Source: Planctomycetota bacterium
GTDB taxonomy: Bacteria > Planctomycetota > Planctomycetia > Pirellulales > Lacipirellulaceae
Direction of reading: 5' to 3'
Assembly (NCBI GenBank): GCA_029781135.1
Contig: JAKOXH010000017.1
Coordinates: forward strand, 1 to 64,000
DNA length: 64,000 bases
Under the pieces are notes generated by a model. The model had not been told where the DNA came from and ran no database searches. It saw only the letters and a program-made list of their open reading frames with translations. Numbering within the stretch: position 1 is the first letter of the stretch; every line of letters starts with the position of its first letter. Shown one piece after another: positions 42,976 to 52,076 of this stretch. The translations under genes were made by a program, and so were the position numbers.

Positions 42976-43676
42976 TCATTGCGTTGGCCGCCCCGCTAGG
43001 CGGCATGGCAATCTCCTCAGCGTGGCGCCACCCCCCGTTAGCGTCGGTCGCCAGACCGAATCTACCGCCAACCAACCCAAGCACTCCCGGCCGTAGCCAC
43101 CGTCGCCAGACGGTGGATGCACCGCCAGGAAACCCTCCGCGCTCTGGCGAGCGTGACTACACGTAGCCGAATTCGCAAGAATTCGGAATAAATGAGCCGA
43201 AGTTCCCCGATTTACCAGCTATTGCTAGCTACTGTAAACTTTTCCACTATTTCCTTGCTTTTGGGCCACCACCTGTGCTACAGTCGCGTTCACAAATGAC
43301 CGTTCGAGCGCAGCTTCTGCAGCGAAGACGTCTCGCCGGAACCGCCTCGCGCCAGCTTGCTCCCAGGGTACCACTCGCCTCGGCGAGTGTGCCACTGCTG
43401 GCTTGCCCAGCAGTGCGATGGGGGGCCACTGCCGGCTCACCGAGCAGTGCCTGGTCGCGATGGCTAAATTCCGGTCCCGCGGAGCAGAGCCTCACGCGCA
43501 CGGGTGGAAATTCGGTCGTGACCGCGTTGCCGTCCGCCACCAGCGGACCATGCATCCCCGCACATCCCACGACCGACGCCCCAATGGGCCCATCATTTTT
43601 TTGGAAGCGGTTAGTCGTTAGCTATTAGCTATTAGCCAGAATGACCAATGACCGACCCCTGACCCCTGACCCCTAT
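42976..43676. repeat. Repeat-rich gene-free region
   Basis: Holds the CGTCGCCAGACGG element (43090-43163), the CGGTCGCCAGACCG element (43037-43075), a perfect CACTGCTGGCTTGCCCAGCAGTG hairpin near 43390-43420, and a TTAGCTATTAGC repeat near 43617-43637. No gene. Confidence 0.65.
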
Positions 43677-43850
43677 CTACGCCGTAAGATCGAGGCCGCC
43701 GCCGGAGTCGCCATCGGCGTCGCCGTCGCCATCGGTGCCCGCTTGAACGGGGGCTGGTTTGGGGGCAGGGGCTGCGGGCCGCGCGCTCGTGGTTTGAGCG
43801 ACGGGATAGGACGACGTACTAGCGCTACTTACTCCGCTAATTGCACTCAT
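43677..43850 (-). CDS. Small Ser/Pro-rich hypothetical protein
   Basis: A 57-aa protein from ATG 43850: MSAISGVSSASTSSYPVAQT, APAPKPAPVQAGTDGDGDAD and an acidic/Gly end. Similar short, low-complexity proteins occur in planctomycetes. Support is limited to the composition and open frame. Confidence 0.4.
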   Translation of the reverse strand: MSAISGVSSASTSSYPVAQTTSARPAAPAPKPAPVQAGTDGDGDADGDSGGGLDLTA

Positions 43851-44065
43851 GGAAAACTTCCGAACGATTTGTGAGAGTGAAGAAATCAACTTCTCTCTAC
43901 CATCGGCCGAATTTCGTCGACTTTGACAAACTATGATCGTAGTTGGCGAGAAAAATCGCCGTGAGGCGCGCGTTGTAGCGGTTGTACCGTGTATTCCTAT
44001 GCAATCGCGTGCAGGCATTCGTGCTACCCAACGGTCGCCCGCTCACGAACATACGGCCAACATGC

Positions 44066-46594
44066 TCATTCTGCCTTCGCGGAAACCGGCTTGAGATCGC
44101 CGGCTTCCAGGCGTGTACGCCAACGACGGACATTTTGATTGCGTTCAGAAAGACTTGCCGCCGGGTTCTGCATGAGCCGTTTGCCCGTGAGCTCCTGCAG
44201 ATCTTGGACGGCCAGAACGCGGTAGTCGAGGTTGTCGTTTTCCAACCAGTCGATCAGCTTCAACAGTGCGCCGGTTTTCATGGCTTCCGGCGTCGTGCCA
44301 ATTTGCTCGGCATTGTAGCTGCAAAGCATTTCGAATAAGTCGGCCGCGGCCGGTTTGCCGCGTTGGTCGACGAAGGCCTGATAGACCTTTTTGGCCGAAT
44401 CGGGGCTGAGCGCCATGGCGGCACGCAGCGTGTCGATGTGATTCTTCCAACTCGCTTTCTGGTCGGTGTCGCGCAAGGCATCGATGAACGGTTGGAACAA
44501 GCCGACGTAAATGCTGCTGCGGGCGGCGAGTGACTTCACTTCCTTGCGATCCTTGCGCCCAAACAATTCAAGCAGTTGCGTTTCGGCCGGCGCACTGGTA
44601 ACCAGCGTGCTTTCAATGACTGGGGCGGCGTAGCGTTGTTCGCTCTGCTGCACCACCGGCTCCGCATCGATCCACTCGGGCGGGGCCGTATCGGCGTTGA
44701 TTTCGCCGGCGCCGGCGTCGGTCAAAGTCCAACGCGCGCCCTTGTCGATGGTCTTTTCACCGGCGGCATCTTGCCACACGATGCCACCATCCGGCGCATA
44801 GAGCCAGGTTTCGACGGGGGCCGGCGTTTGCCGCGGATCAAGCCCCGGCACGAACTTCCGCACCACCTCGACCCCGAGCCGGGCGTTGCGACCGAGTTTT
44901 GCCGAACCGTTGGCCGGCCCCAGCTTCAGGTGAACGGCTTGTTCGGCGTTTGTCGGGTTGATGAACACCATTCGGCCGTAAACCAACTCGATCGTGGGCA
45001 CGATGCCATTGGCGACTGGCGGAGCGGCGGCGGAATCACCGGCGCTACCGATGACGATTTGCGATCCGCCCGATAAGTCGAGCTGCGTGCCGGAGGTGAG
45101 TGTGATTTTCGGCCGGAACTCAGGCAACGACAACAGCCGTTCGCCCGGCACAACGGTAGCGCGCGGTTCGACGCGGAACCAGGAACCGGCCTTGTCATCG
45201 TAACGCAGCAGCACGGTCTTGCCACCCATGTAGGTGCCGGAATCGGGCGGGGCGGCGGGCGGCGTTGCGGGGGATGACGCAGCAGGATGATTGTTTTTGG
45301 AGTCGCTGGCGACGGGTGGTTCTGCCGGCGGCGCCGGCATCGCTTTCGGCGGGGCCGAGTTTGCGGCCGCCAGAGCATTCGGCGGCGGAACTTCGGTCTT
45401 GGCCAGATCCTTCGCCGGCGGCGCGCTGCCAGCGGCAGTGTCGTTCTGAGGCGGAACCAGTGGTAATGGCAATGGCGGCGCTGCCGATGCAGTTGTCGCC
45501 GCAGCCGGCGCTTCCGACGTACTCGGTACTGGCTCTTTCGCGGCCGGTGGAATCGGCGATCGAACCGGATCAGGACCGGCCGCTGCCGGCGGCGCGGCGG
45601 GCGATTCATTCGTTGCCGCGGGCGGGGCGTTGGCTACCGCGTAACGATCGGGCGCAGCCGCAGATGGCGCCGTTGGTTGGACCGGTGGAGGCGTGGTTGT
45701 CGGCGGAACCGGCGGTGTCGCGGCCGTTGCTGCTGGTTGCGGCAGGCCAGGTGTTAAGGGCTGCGGCGGCGATGCCAGCGATGCATCAGCCTTCGTTCCC
45801 GCATTCGAATTTGCGATTGGTTCGTTGGCCGGTACGGTAACCGGCGGCGGAGCGGGCAGCGTGTCTTCGGTCGATATCGCCGGCGCGACCGGAGCTTCAG
45901 AAATGGGCGAGGCGGAATTCTGTGCGAGCGGCGGTGGAGCGTTAGGTTTTTGGCCAAACCAGCCAGCCAGCCCGGTGAAGAACAACACGCCGGTGCCGAT
46001 CAAAACGAGTGCCGCGAAGGCGATGAGCGCATTGGTGGATCGCCACCAGGCGCCGGCTCGCAAATAGTCGGGCACTTCCGCCCGCTGAGGCCGCTCTACA
46101 GCGACCGATGGAATCGAGGCAAAAGGCATGGGGGCTGCCGCCGGCGCGGCGTTTGCGAAGCCGGCCGTCGTGTGAGCTGGCTCGACCCGTAATTGTTTAC
46201 GGTTTTCCAGCTCGCCGGGGATTCTATACATCCGCTGACGCGTCGCCGGATCGACATCCGCCGGCGAGCCCAGCACCATCGTGAGGACGTGGTGGCAGGC
46301 GGTCGCCTCGGCCAGGTGAACATCGGATTCCAAGCAGATGCGCTCAAAATCGCCGACCTGCTCGGGCGGCATGACATTGTCGAGGTACTCGGCCACGGTA
46401 TTGGGGTCGAGCCCCATGCCGGTGCCGACGACCTGCGGAGCACTCAATCGCAGCCGGCGGACCGTATCCCGCGTGCGATGCACCAAGTCCTCGGCAAACT
46501 CGCTCGACGCGATCTTTTGCGAGAGCTCCTCCTTATCGACCGGGTCAAGAACGTCATCCAAGTACGCCAGCAACGTGCGGAGAGTGAGACGCAT
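44066..46594 (-). CDS. Large membrane protein with Pro/Ala-rich linker
   Basis: An 842-aa protein. The N-terminal MRLTLRTLLAYLDDVLDPVD resembles anti-sigma-like helices found in planctomycetes. A single membrane segment (IAFAALVLIGTGVLFFTGLA) is followed by about 250 residues rich in Pro and Ala, and then a folded part with VLLRYDDKAGSWFRVEPRAT, LWLYAPDGG-like strands and a helical end. The role is not known; the linker suggests it spans to the outer layers. ATG 46594 is preferred. Confidence 0.7.
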   Translation of the reverse strand: MRLTLRTLLAYLDDVLDPVDKEELSQKIASSEFAEDLVHRTRDTVRRLRLSAPQVVGTGMGLDPNTVAEYLDNVMPPEQVGDFERICLESDVHLAEATACHHVLTMVLGSPADVDPATRQRMYRIPGELENRKQLRVEPAHTTAGFANAAPAAAPMPFASIPSVAVERPQRAEVPDYLRAGAWWRSTNALIAFAALVLIGTGVLFFTGLAGWFGQKPNAPPPLAQNSASPISEAPVAPAISTEDTLPAPPPVTVPANEPIANSNAGTKADASLASPPQPLTPGLPQPAATAATPPVPPTTTPPPVQPTAPSAAAPDRYAVANAPPAATNESPAAPPAAAGPDPVRSPIPPAAKEPVPSTSEAPAAATTASAAPPLPLPLVPPQNDTAAGSAPPAKDLAKTEVPPPNALAAANSAPPKAMPAPPAEPPVASDSKNNHPAASSPATPPAAPPDSGTYMGGKTVLLRYDDKAGSWFRVEPRATVVPGERLLSLPEFRPKITLTSGTQLDLSGGSQIVIGSAGDSAAAPPVANGIVPTIELVYGRMVFINPTNAEQAVHLKLGPANGSAKLGRNARLGVEVVRKFVPGLDPRQTPAPVETWLYAPDGGIVWQDAAGEKTIDKGARWTLTDAGAGEINADTAPPEWIDAEPVVQQSEQRYAAPVIESTLVTSAPAETQLLELFGRKDRKEVKSLAARSSIYVGLFQPFIDALRDTDQKASWKNHIDTLRAAMALSPDSAKKVYQAFVDQRGKPAAADLFEMLCSYNAEQIGTTPEAMKTGALLKLIDWLENDNLDYRVLAVQDLQELTGKRLMQNPAASLSERNQNVRRWRTRLEAGDLKPVSAKAE

Positions 46595-46738
46595 GAGAGT
46601 TATCCACTTTCGAAAATTCGGTAGCCGAACTCGCCAGAGTTCAGATGATGTTCGCGAGCACTGCTCGGGCCAGCGTGAATTCAATGGTCCGATTCACCAC
46701 TATTAGTGGCGAGCCGTGCGGCTGGCCGTGCAAGAAAA

Positions 46739-47038
46739 TCAGAAATTCGCGCGGAACGCAAAATTCAGCCGGAAGGCAGGCTGTTTTGGCGCGCGGCTGC
46801 AAGCGGCGAGGGCCAGAATCGAGCCCAGTCCTTGGCCGGCTGCTACCACCAGCGGGTGGAGGCTCGGCGGAGTGGGCGGTTCAGAGAACCACACGGCCGG
46901 GCGTTCCCAGCCAGTCGTGGTGCGCACCCAGTTGAGAGATGGTTTGCCGTTCACGGCTTCCGGCGCGGTTCCCTCGACCTGGCATGAGAACATGCCAAGG
47001 CCGAGGAGTAGCAGCGAGATGCCGACGATGAGTCGCAT
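46739..47038 (-). CDS. Small lipoprotein-like/membrane hypothetical protein
   Basis: A 99-aa protein from ATG 47038: MRLIVGISLLLLGLGMFSCQ with a signal-like hydrophobic start and a Cys, then WERPAVWFSEPPTPPSLHPL and a second hydrophobic stretch (LVVAAGQGLGSILALAAC). No known family. Confidence 0.5.
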   Translation of the reverse strand: MRLIVGISLLLLGLGMFSCQVEGTAPEAVNGKPSLNWVRTTTGWERPAVWFSEPPTPPSLHPLVVAAGQGLGSILALAACSRAPKQPAFRLNFAFRANF

Positions 47039-47542
47039 GACCGGCCAGTGATGCCCGAACGGGCGAGGAAGAGTTGGTTGCATTTGCGGTCCAAAGTCCG
47101 CTGGCAATCTCTGTTTGCAGGGCCGGTGCCGAGGGCGTTTCGCGTCGCAGGGCAACGTGCGCCGAAGTCCTTGGGGCAGCAGGGCTTAATGCGAGATGAG
47201 CCAGGATCTTACGGCGTTCGAGCAGGAGCGGTTGTTGCGATTGGGCAACATTCTAGCCGAGTTCTTGATGCGTTCCGTCAACTGTCCAACAACCTGGCGG
47301 GGGCATCTACCCCGGAGATGAGAAGGCGTGTTGCATTGCCCGCAGAGTCTACGCGAGCGATCCGAGCGTTGCGCGCGGCGAGGCTTTCGCGACGTGCGCC
47401 ACTGGTCGTGCGCCGCGCAGTTTTCAGCCGCTTTTTCGCGTCAAACATTTGGCGTCGGCCAACGGCTGAGTACAATTCAGGTAGACGGCACCAGCACTGC
47501 TGTCCGCTCTTCAAAACGGACTTTTCCCCGGAAGCTCGCAGC
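47039..47542. other. Gap upstream of the TPR gene
   Basis: A long open frame continues from the TPR gene back to 47048 but is Arg/Ala-rich without conserved motifs, so it was not annotated. No other feature is seen. Confidence 0.45.
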
Positions 47543-48055
47543 GTGAAACGTAACCGCATTCTTCTGAAACGAGCAGTCGAAGAAGCCGAGGGCTACATGG
47601 AACTCGGCCTGAGCGAGCAGGCGTTACGTGCGCTGCAGCGCCGCGGGGCGCTGGTCCACGGCAACGGCCGGGCCTGCTACCTGCTGGGCGACGTGCTGCG
47701 AGAAATGGCGCGCTACGAAGAGGCGCTCGCACCGCTCGAACGCAGTGCCGATTTGCTGCCGGACGACATTCACGTGCTCTTGGCACTCGGCTGGTGCTAC
47801 AAGCGGACCGGCCAACTCGCGCGGGCGATTGGTGCGCTCGAGCGTGCCGTGCGGATCGAGCCGGGCGAGGCCGTGCTGCATTACAACCTCGCGTGCTACT
47901 GGAGCTTGGCGCGGAACCGCACGCTATCGCTCAGGTACCTGCGGCGGGCAATCGAAATCGACGGCAACTTCCGCGACATTCTCAACGACGAGCCTGATTT
48001 CACTCCGCTGCGGCACGACCCGCAGTTCATCGCGCTGGCGAGTATGGTGGCCTGA
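47543..48055 (+). CDS. Tetratricopeptide-repeat protein
   Basis: A 170-aa protein from the GTG at 47543. It has about four TPR-like helical pairs, for example YEEALAPLERSADLLPDDIH, LALGWCYKRTGQLARAIGAL and LYNLACYWSLARN-type motifs. Such repeats bind partner proteins. The end DILNDEPDFTPLRHDPQFIA is common at the end of planctomycete TPR proteins. Partner unknown. Confidence 0.8.
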   Translation: MKRNRILLKRAVEEAEGYMELGLSEQALRALQRRGALVHGNGRACYLLGDVLREMARYEEALAPLERSADLLPDDIHVLLALGWCYKRTGQLARAIGALERAVRIEPGEAVLHYNLACYWSLARNRTLSLRYLRRAIEIDGNFRDILNDEPDFTPLRHDPQFIALASMVA

Positions 48056-48264
48056 GATCACCTCGAAAAGACGCAAAAGGCACGAAAGAAAAACCGCCAG
48101 GCCGCAAAGAACGCCAAGAAGACCAAGCTCTTGAAACAAGAGGAAACAGAGATCGAATGATGCTCTGTTCTCTCCGTTTTCTCCTATTCAAAATTCTTGC
48201 AGAATGTTGGAATCCTAGCGGTTTATCTATAAGTTGCTTTTCGTCTCCAACTTTAGTCTACAGT

Positions 48265-49038
48265 CTACTGTTTTGCCACGCGCGAGTCGACGTTGTTCTG
48301 GTTGAGCGACGCGGTCGTGTAGCGGAGGCCGGTGAGGAATTTCTGGGCGGCCAGGTAATCGTCGCGAGGCACTTCGCTAATTACGCTCCGAAGCGAACTG
48401 GCCAGTTGCTCAACGGCCCGGTTGATTTGGGTAGTCATTTCTGGCTTTGGTTCGCCGTAGGCAAACTGCTGCTTCACGAGTTCGGCAACGCGCTGGCGTT
48501 CACGATCGAAATACTCGTTCTGCAAGACGGCTGGCCAAGTGATCGCACCGGTGATTGAGTCGAACTCGTCGGTGGACAGTTGGTATACCTGTCGGTAGAC
48601 CGTGGCTTGTCGGGCGGCGAGAAGCTGCTGACCTTCGATGCGTCGCGCCTCTTGTTCCTTGCGCTCTGCGGCGCGGGCATCATCCCACATTTTCTTTTGA
48701 GCCAGGAGGGCTTGCGTTTGCAGCAAGTCGTTTTCACGGTCGAGCCAGCGAGCTTGTTGGCGGAGGATTTGGGCCTGGGCTTCGCTCAGTCGGAAGTTGC
48801 CGTGGGCTTGAATGACGGCCGCTTTGCCGCGGAGAAATCCCTCAGCGGCGGTCGACGAATGGTGCTGCGTGAAACCCATTTCAACGGGAAACGGACTCAC
48901 GGGCTGATGAAACGGTCCAGGCGGCGTGTGGGAGTAATCATCGGGCGATTGGGCCAGCGACGAATTGCCCAGTGCGAATATGGTGAGTGAAGCTGCGAGG
49001 GAGACAACAAAACGGGCGGTGGGGAAGGGGCGAAACAT
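48265..49038 (-). CDS. Secreted coiled-coil hypothetical protein
   Basis: A 257-aa protein with a signal peptide (ARFVVSLAASLTIFALGNSS). The middle is helical and charged (LRQQARWLDRENDLLQTQAL, LAQKKMWDDARAAERKEQEA), suggesting a coiled coil. No known domain. The ATG at 49038 is set by the signal. Confidence 0.7.
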   Translation of the reverse strand: MFRPFPTARFVVSLAASLTIFALGNSSLAQSPDDYSHTPPGPFHQPVSPFPVEMGFTQHHSSTAAEGFLRGKAAVIQAHGNFRLSEAQAQILRQQARWLDRENDLLQTQALLAQKKMWDDARAAERKEQEARRIEGQQLLAARQATVYRQVYQLSTDEFDSITGAITWPAVLQNEYFDRERQRVAELVKQQFAYGEPKPEMTTQINRAVEQLASSLRSVISEVPRDDYLAAQKFLTGLRYTTASLNQNNVDSRVAKQ

Positions 49039-49149
49039 GGCTAAACCTTTCAAAATCGAGGGTATCTCTCCGCAAAGTCTCCTACGGGGTCGAATGATGG
49101 GTGTTACAGTTGGCCCCACGTAGCGACCAACGAGGCGGTGAATTTTCGC

Positions 49150-49208
49150 AGGGTGGGCACTGCCCACCACATCACGCGGTATCGTTGGTGGGCGGTGCCC
49201 ACCCTACA
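49150..49208. repeat. GGGTGGGCACTGCCCACC element
   Basis: AGGGTGGGCACTGCCCACC on the left and GGTGGGCGGTGCCCACCCT on the right make a fold-back. Single half-copies are at 51831-51853 and 63141-63160. This GTGGGCGGTGCCCACCCTAC word is a recurring planctomycete intergenic motif. Confidence 0.75.
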
Positions 49209-49322
49209 AGCGAAAGCACTGCCAGCGTTGGGCGCAGGCCTGACGTTGACCGGTGGGGCGAATCGAATTACTCTTCGCCCCTTGCCGGACACTTTTCTAC
49301 TGAACTACCAAGGATGGGTTCG

Positions 49323-50495
49323 ATGTCTACCGCCACTCATGCGGCGTCGCCGCAAGCTGTTCCGATGTTGGATGTTACGCGCGAGAATACACGCCTCGCC
49401 GAGGATTTGAATGCCGCGCTGTTGCAAGTGGCGAAGTCGGGCGCGTTCGTCAATGGTCCGGCGTGCCAGCGCTTCGAAGGCGAACTGGCGCGCTATTGCG
49501 GTACGCAGCAGGCGGTCGGGTGTGCCTCGGGCAGCGACGCTTTGTTGCTGGTGCTGATGGCGCTCGGAATCGGCCCGGGCGACGAAGTGATCGTGCCGAG
49601 CTTCACGTTCTTTGCCACGGCCAGTGCCGTGTGGCGGTTGGGTGCGCGGCCCGTGTTTGCCGACATTTTGCCCGATACGTTCAATTTGAACCCGGCCGAC
49701 GTGCTCTACAAGATCAGCACGCGCACCAAGGCGATCATTCCGGTTCACCTGTTCGGCCAGTGCACGAACATGGACGACCTGCGGCAGATCGCCAGTGCCG
49801 CGCGGAACATTCCGATCATCGAGGATTCGTGCCAGGCGATTGGCGCCGAGTTCGGCGGCGTCCGCACCGGTTCATTGGGCGTCGCCGCCTGCTTCAGTTT
49901 CTACCCGACCAAGAATCTAGGTGGCTACGGTGATGGCGGAATGATCACCACGAACGACGGCGACTTGGCGGCGAAGTTGCGCATACTGCGCGATCATGGC
50001 CAGCAGCCGCGGTATTATCATCATTTTGTCGGTATCAACAGCCGGTTGGATGCGCTACAAGCCGCGGTGCTGAGCGTGAAGCTGACGCATCTCAACACGT
50101 GGGCCACCGTGCGCCGTCGGCATGCCGAGCGGTACAATATCGAGTTCACGCAGCGTGGCTTGGGCGCCGACTTGGTGACGCCGATTACAGCCAAGAATTG
50201 CCATCACGTGTGGAATCAGTACACGGTTCGCGTCAAGAATGGACGCCGGGATGCGCTGCAAAAGTTCTTGGCCGATCGCAAGATCGGGTCGGCGATCTAC
50301 TACCCAGTGCCGCTGCACCTGCAAAAATGCTTTGCCGGGCTAGGTAACGCTGAAGGGAGCCTGCGCGTGACCGAAGCGGCTTGCCGCGAAGTGCTCTCGT
50401 TGCCGGTTTACCCGGAGATGACGATGAGCGAACAGAGCGTGGTGATCGACGCCGTGACGGAATTCTGCCAGGCCCGCGGCCGGTTGGCGGCGTGA
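49323..50495 (+). CDS. DegT/DnrJ/EryC1-family aminotransferase
   Basis: A 390-aa PLP enzyme: CASGSDALLLVLMALGIGPG, DEVIVPSFTFFATASAVWRL, VLYKISTRTKAIIPVHLFGQ, IEDSCQAIGAEFGG, FSFYPTKNLGGYGDGGMITT (Schiff-base Lys in TKNLG) and NSRLDALQAAVL. It makes amino sugars used in surface polysaccharides. It stands alone here, with no glycosyltransferase next to it. AAGGA lies before ATG 49323. Confidence 0.95.
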   Translation: MSTATHAASPQAVPMLDVTRENTRLAEDLNAALLQVAKSGAFVNGPACQRFEGELARYCGTQQAVGCASGSDALLLVLMALGIGPGDEVIVPSFTFFATASAVWRLGARPVFADILPDTFNLNPADVLYKISTRTKAIIPVHLFGQCTNMDDLRQIASAARNIPIIEDSCQAIGAEFGGVRTGSLGVAACFSFYPTKNLGGYGDGGMITTNDGDLAAKLRILRDHGQQPRYYHHFVGINSRLDALQAAVLSVKLTHLNTWATVRRRHAERYNIEFTQRGLGADLVTPITAKNCHHVWNQYTVRVKNGRRDALQKFLADRKIGSAIYYPVPLHLQKCFAGLGNAEGSLRVTEAACREVLSLPVYPEMTMSEQSVVIDAVTEFCQARGRLAA

Positions 50496-50628
50496 GAATG
50501 GTTGAGGGTCGAAGGATGAAGGTCGGAAAGGTCGAGGGTCGAAGGACTAGGGTCGAGGGCCGGATAGAACCGTCGCCGCGCGACGGCTGCTGACTTTCGA
50601 CCCTCAACTCTCAACCCTCAACCTTCCG

Positions 50629-50826
50629 TCAATCGTGCTTGCTCTTCTTGATTTCAGTCGTCCGTTTCGTCGGCGAGAGCGTGACGATCAGGCCGACGAT
50701 CAGGCCGATGCCGACGATGGCCCAGGAGAGGCTGTAGCTCTTGACGTCGGAACCGCCGCCCGTAGCTTCCGCGGCGGCGTGCGCGGATCGTTTGGCGAGC
50801 AGCAGCAGGTCGATGTATTGATACAT
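50629..50826 (-). CDS. Small single-pass membrane protein
   Basis: A 65-aa protein: MYQYIDLLLLAKRSAHAAAE, then SLSWAIVGIGLIVGLIVTLS (membrane helix) and a basic tail (PTKRTTEIKKSKHD). Similar short proteins occur in planctomycetes without known role. Confidence 0.65.
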   Translation of the reverse strand: MYQYIDLLLLAKRSAHAAAEATGGGSDVKSYSLSWAIVGIGLIVGLIVTLSPTKRTTEIKKSKHD

Positions 50827-50890
50827 AGCTCGAAACCGTTCGCGAAGTTAAGCGTTGATCGGACGACTACTGGCTTGCAACAGTCAATTT

Positions 50891-50990
50891 CGTGGGTGGC
50901 ATGCCCTCGCTCGCTCCGACATGCTCACGCGAAACATACATGCATTAGCGCGAGCGTGGGCATGTCCCTGTTTCGCGAGAGCATGCCACT
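50891..50990. repeat. CATGCCCTCGCTCGC palindromic repeat
   Basis: GTGGGTGGCATGCCCTCGC and GCGAGCGTGGGCATGTCC plus GAGAGCATGCCACTC form an imperfect fold-back; it is the second copy of the element at 37899-37993. Confidence 0.7.
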
Positions 50991-51014
50991 CAGTCATTCG
51001 AATGTCATGGCCCA

Positions 51015-51593
51015 CTACACTTGCCATTCTAAATCGGCCGGCAGTTCTTGCCAATCTTCGGAAACGACGGGTGCGGTAAAAAGCTCGCCGGCAAGCCAGT
51101 CATCGAGTGGGCGGGCGGCCCGGCGGAAGAGGCCGGTGGGCATGGCGACGGTGTCCCAGCTCTCGGAAAGTGGCCGGGCGTGCGGCAAATAGTCGGCCAG
51201 GCGAACGCCGAGAAAGCCGAAATGCTCGCCGCGGAACTCGAACAACTGCTCGGGCGGCAGCGGCGAACGCTGGGCCACCAGGTGGTAGGCGAAGACGAGC
51301 AGCGGACAAAAACCGGGACCGAAATGCTGCTGCCAGGCGGCGAGGCTGCGGAGGTCGTCGCGGGTCGACCAGTTTTTCCAATACTGATGATGTTCCTCGC
51401 CCGAGGGGAACCGGCGGCCTTTCACATCGACGAGCCACGAAATTTGGCCGGGTGGCGAAACGATGAAATCGAGGCTCTTGAGCGAACCATCAGCCACCAG
51501 GCTGCGCCGAGCCTCGTCGACCGCGATGTACGGCAGCCGCCGCTCGCGGAGGAATTCCTCGAAGGCCGCTTCGTAGAGGTTGTCGCGGTGCAT
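51015..51593 (-). CDS. HYExAFE-family protein
   Basis: A 192-aa protein: HRDNLYEAAFEEFLRERRLP (the HYExAFE-like motif), LDFIVSPPGQISWLVDVKGR, PLLVFAYHLVAQRSPLPPEQ, FRGEHFGFLGVRLADYLPHA. The D...VDVKG part looks like a PD-(D/E)xK nuclease core. The family is found mainly in planctomycetes and its role is not known. Confidence 0.85.
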   Translation of the reverse strand: MHRDNLYEAAFEEFLRERRLPYIAVDEARRSLVADGSLKSLDFIVSPPGQISWLVDVKGRRFPSGEEHHQYWKNWSTRDDLRSLAAWQQHFGPGFCPLLVFAYHLVAQRSPLPPEQLFEFRGEHFGFLGVRLADYLPHARPLSESWDTVAMPTGLFRRAARPLDDWLAGELFTAPVVSEDWQELPADLEWQV

Positions 51594-51594
51594 G

Positions 51595-51694
51595 GGAAGT
51601 TATTAGCTGTTAGCTATTAGCTGTTAGCCGGAAGTTGAGTACGCATAGCCAGGAGCTTCTGGCTAATAGCTAACGGCTAAGAGCTAATAGCTTC
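51595..51694. repeat. TTAGCTATTAGC palindromic repeat
   Basis: GGAAGTTATTAGCTGTTAGC and GCTAAGAGCTAATAGCTTCC are inverted copies around a short middle. Relatives are near 43617 and 6945. Confidence 0.7.
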
Positions 51695-51860
51695 CTTTGT
51701 ACACTATTCTGTACAGTTCGCCAAGCTGGGGATAGGTAATATCGATGGAAGCACGCAGCGCGAGCAAGTGCGAATCTGACCGAGGCTTGATCGTTCTTGC
51801 TTGCGCTGCGAGCTTCGCTCCGAATCCAATGGTGGGCGGTGCCCACCCTACGGGGCTGAT

Positions 51861-52030
51861 TGTCTCACGCCAAGGCGCCAAGGCGCAAAGACTCGAACCC
51901 ACTACCTTTGGACCGCTAATGAACGCTAATCATCGCTAATTGATATGCGAATCTGATTAGCGCTCATTAGCGTCTATTAGCGGTTGGGTCGCATTGGATC
52001 GGCTTTGCGCCTTGGCGCCTTGGCGTGAGA
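51861..52030. repeat. Nested inverted repeat with ACCGCTAAT core
   Basis: Outer arms TGTCTCACGCCAAGGCGCCA and TTGGCGCCTTGGCGTGAGA; inner GACCGCTAATGAACGCTAAT and ATTAGCGTCTATTAGCGGTT. It ends 46 bp before the hisS stop. Confidence 0.8.
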
Positions 52031-52076
52031 TATGATCGAGCGAGATGGGGTGGCGGCGGAATTCTCACAAATTCCG